NCBI GenBank assembly: GCA_902762435.1
Contig: CACWOH010000010.1
Coordinates: 1 to 64,000, forward strand
Direction of reading: 5' to 3'
Source of the DNA: an uncultured Bacteroidia bacterium
Lineage (GTDB): Bacteria > Bacteroidota > Bacteroidia > Bacteroidales > UBA932
DNA: 64,000 nt
Position 1 is the first letter of the stretch. Each line of letters opens with the position of its first letter. The position numbers were made by a program, and so were the translations under genes. The notes below the pieces were generated by a model, which had not been told where the DNA came from, searched no databases, and saw nothing but the letters and a program-made list of their open reading frames with translations. Shown piece by piece: positions 62,657 to 64,000 of this stretch.

Positions 62657-64000
62657 ATGAATTTCAAAAAATTAATTCTTCCAATCGTCCTCATTTCGAT
62701 GGCGTTTGGCGTTCAGGCCCAGACTGTGGGCAAGACAGCCCGTTACTGCAACCCGCTTCCCATGGTAGTCGGAGACGGCGGCCAGGCTTCCGGTGACGTT
62801 TCCGTATTCCAGTGGAACGGCAAGTACTATATGTTCTGCACCGGTGGCGGTTGCTGGGTATCCGAGGATATGCTGAACTGGGACTATCATTATGTTGCAA
62901 ACGTGCCTGTCGCTCCGGATGTGGTTCCTTACAACGGTAAATTCTATATGACAGGCAACAGCGTAAGAGGCGTTTGGGTTGCAGACAATCCTCTCGGACC
63001 TTACGAGCAGAAGGGTGAATGGAAGAACCTTCCTGGCCTTGAAGGTGGATGGAGTATGCCTTTCGATCCCCATATCTACATTGACGAAGACAACCAGCCG
63101 TATCTTTTCTGGCCGGGGATGGCTATCAGCGGTATCTATTCAGTCAAGCTGAATCCTGACGACCTCAATGAATTCGTCGGCCCTATCACCCATCATTTCA
63201 GCTTCAATCCCAACCACGTGTGGGAGCGTCAGGGTGAGCAGAACGAGTATACTGATGTCGCCTGGATAGAGGGACCGTGGGTGTACAAGCACAACGGAAC
63301 ATATTACCTGCAGTATTCGGCTTCCGGTACACAGTGGCGCACCTATGCCGAAGGTTACTACAAGGCCAAGAGCGTTCAGGGTCCTTATGTATATGCAAGC
63401 AACAACCCGCTCCTCCGCCGCACGGACGGCATCGTTACCGGTCCTGCTCACGGCTCGATGGTTACCGGTCCAGATGGAAACATCTGGCAATTCTATACCA
63501 TCGTCCTGCGCAGCGGCGGACGCCGTATCGGTATGGACCGCGTCATCGTTGACAGAACGGGCAACCTCACCTGCAACGTCACTGATACTCCTCAATGGGC
63601 TCCTAATGCCGTCAAGGATCCTACCAAGGGGGATTCAGGTTCTATCATCGTTTCCGTAGGCAAGTTCAATAATGGCAATGGAGGCGGCACAACCCGTATG
63701 AAGGCAGCTTCTTCCGAGACTCCGGGCCATGGTGCAGATGCAGCCCTTGACAACTCTACTGCTACTTGGTGGGAACCGGATCCGTCGGACAAGCAGCCAA
63801 CCCTTACGATGAATCTTTCACCTGCAGTTGACCGTGACCGTATCCAGACCTTCACGATCGACGGTATCCGTATCCTCTTCAACCCCGCACAGAACAGAGC
63901 CGGTTTCGGCGCTGCTGCGGCACAGCTCCCGCAGGCCGGGCCCAATGCCAACATCCAGGCACCTCAGCCTCGCGGAACTGCCCCCCAGGCTCGTCCAACC
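62657..64000 (+). CDS. Second GH43-like enzyme, cut by the window end
   Basis: The open frame runs to base 64000 without a stop: 448 codons are visible. A signal peptide (MNFKKLILPIVLISMAFGVQ) is followed by a GH43-type propeller closely similar to its upstream neighbour: SGDVSVFQWNGKYYMF, FDPHIYIDEDNQPYLFW, AWIEGPWVYKHNGTYYL. The discoidin-like part that follows (about 350 on) is interrupted by a linker rich in P, A, Q and G (FGAAAAQLPQAGPNANIQAP). The two genes are tandem duplicates. Confidence 0.83.
   Translation, partial: MNFKKLILPIVLISMAFGVQAQTVGKTARYCNPLPMVVGDGGQASGDVSVFQWNGKYYMFCTGGGCWVSEDMLNWDYHYVANVPVAPDVVPYNGKFYMTGNSVRGVWVADNPLGPYEQKGEWKNLPGLEGGWSMPFDPHIYIDEDNQPYLFWPGMAISGIYSVKLNPDDLNEFVGPITHHFSFNPNHVWERQGEQNEYTDVAWIEGPWVYKHNGTYYLQYSASGTQWRTYAEGYYKAKSVQGPYVYASNNPLLRRTDGIVTGPAHGSMVTGPDGNIWQFYTIVLRSGGRRIGMDRVIVDRTGNLTCNVTDTPQWAPNAVKDPTKGDSGSIIVSVGKFNNGNGGGTTRMKAASSETPGHGADAALDNSTATWWEPDPSDKQPTLTMNLSPAVDRDRIQTFTIDGIRILFNPAQNRAGFGAAAAQLPQAGPNANIQAPQPRGTAPQARPT

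Overview
The window reads as a chromosomal segment of a high-GC, anaerobic member of the Bacteroidales. The evidence is a SusC/SusD pair with glycan hydrolases, two S9 peptidases, the sigma54 activator–LptE–TPR–SecG block, very few Shine-Dalgarno sequences, and repeated Bacteroidetes promoters (TTTG, 19-20 bp, TAnnTTTG) at the right distance upstream of genes. An NAD-linked [FeFe] hydrogenase with all three maturases points to a fermentative gut or rumen organism. I cannot name the genus; an uncultured Bacteroidales lineage is my inference.

Layout. 1-6005: Hsp20, a tRNA(CAU), the str ribosomal operon (rpsL-rpsG-fusA-rpsJ, ending at a terminator instead of running into the S10 operon) and an OmpA/TPR-like lipoprotein. 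6072-8756: sigma54 activator, lptE, a TPR-like gene and secG. 8938-12328: a 40-residue peptide gene, an XRE regulator with its own operator, tRNA-Gly and a ClpB lacking the N-domain. 12411-16211: a surface lipoprotein with fimbrillin-like, FISUMP and Ig-like domains, a second small peptide gene, an array of TACGTA-type sites and a membrane-anchored LuxR-type regulator. 16285-23673: stand-alone TonB plug protein, DPP-IV-like peptidase, a TIR-membrane protein divergent from creD with two shared dyads, a lipoprotein of unknown function, hicAB and a DUF554 protein. 23675-33055: S9 peptidase, then the complete trp operon (trpBEGDCFA) behind a leader peptide with three Trp codons and a terminator. 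33139-36692: aconitase and citrate synthase. 36998-48970: a hydrogenase region. It has a ferredoxin-like protein without cysteines, the three-subunit NADH/[FeFe] hydrogenase, a six-gene module (DRTGG, RsbW-like ATPase, hydrogenase-like Fe-S protein, DRTGG, PHP phosphoesterase, GHKL ATPase), and hydF, hydG, hydE. 48974-56092: queF-yhhQ, pheS plus a small secreted protein, then a C69 dipeptidase and a GH92 mannosidase. 56296-64000: a polysaccharide utilization locus with susC, susD and two tandem GH43-like genes, the second cut by the window end.

How the genes work together. The hydrogenase genes form one functional unit: reversible H2 production coupled to NADH and ferredoxin, H-cluster assembly by HydEFG, and an uncharacterised signalling-like module encoded between them. 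The trp genes make tryptophan from chorismate and are probably controlled by attenuation. The peptidases, mannosidase and PUL suit a life on host or plant glycoproteins and polysaccharides.

The least explained items are the hydrogenase-linked module, the TIR/CreD pair, the TACGTA array next to the LuxR-type gene and small peptide, and palindromic sequence inserted in frame in the GH92 and trpC genes.
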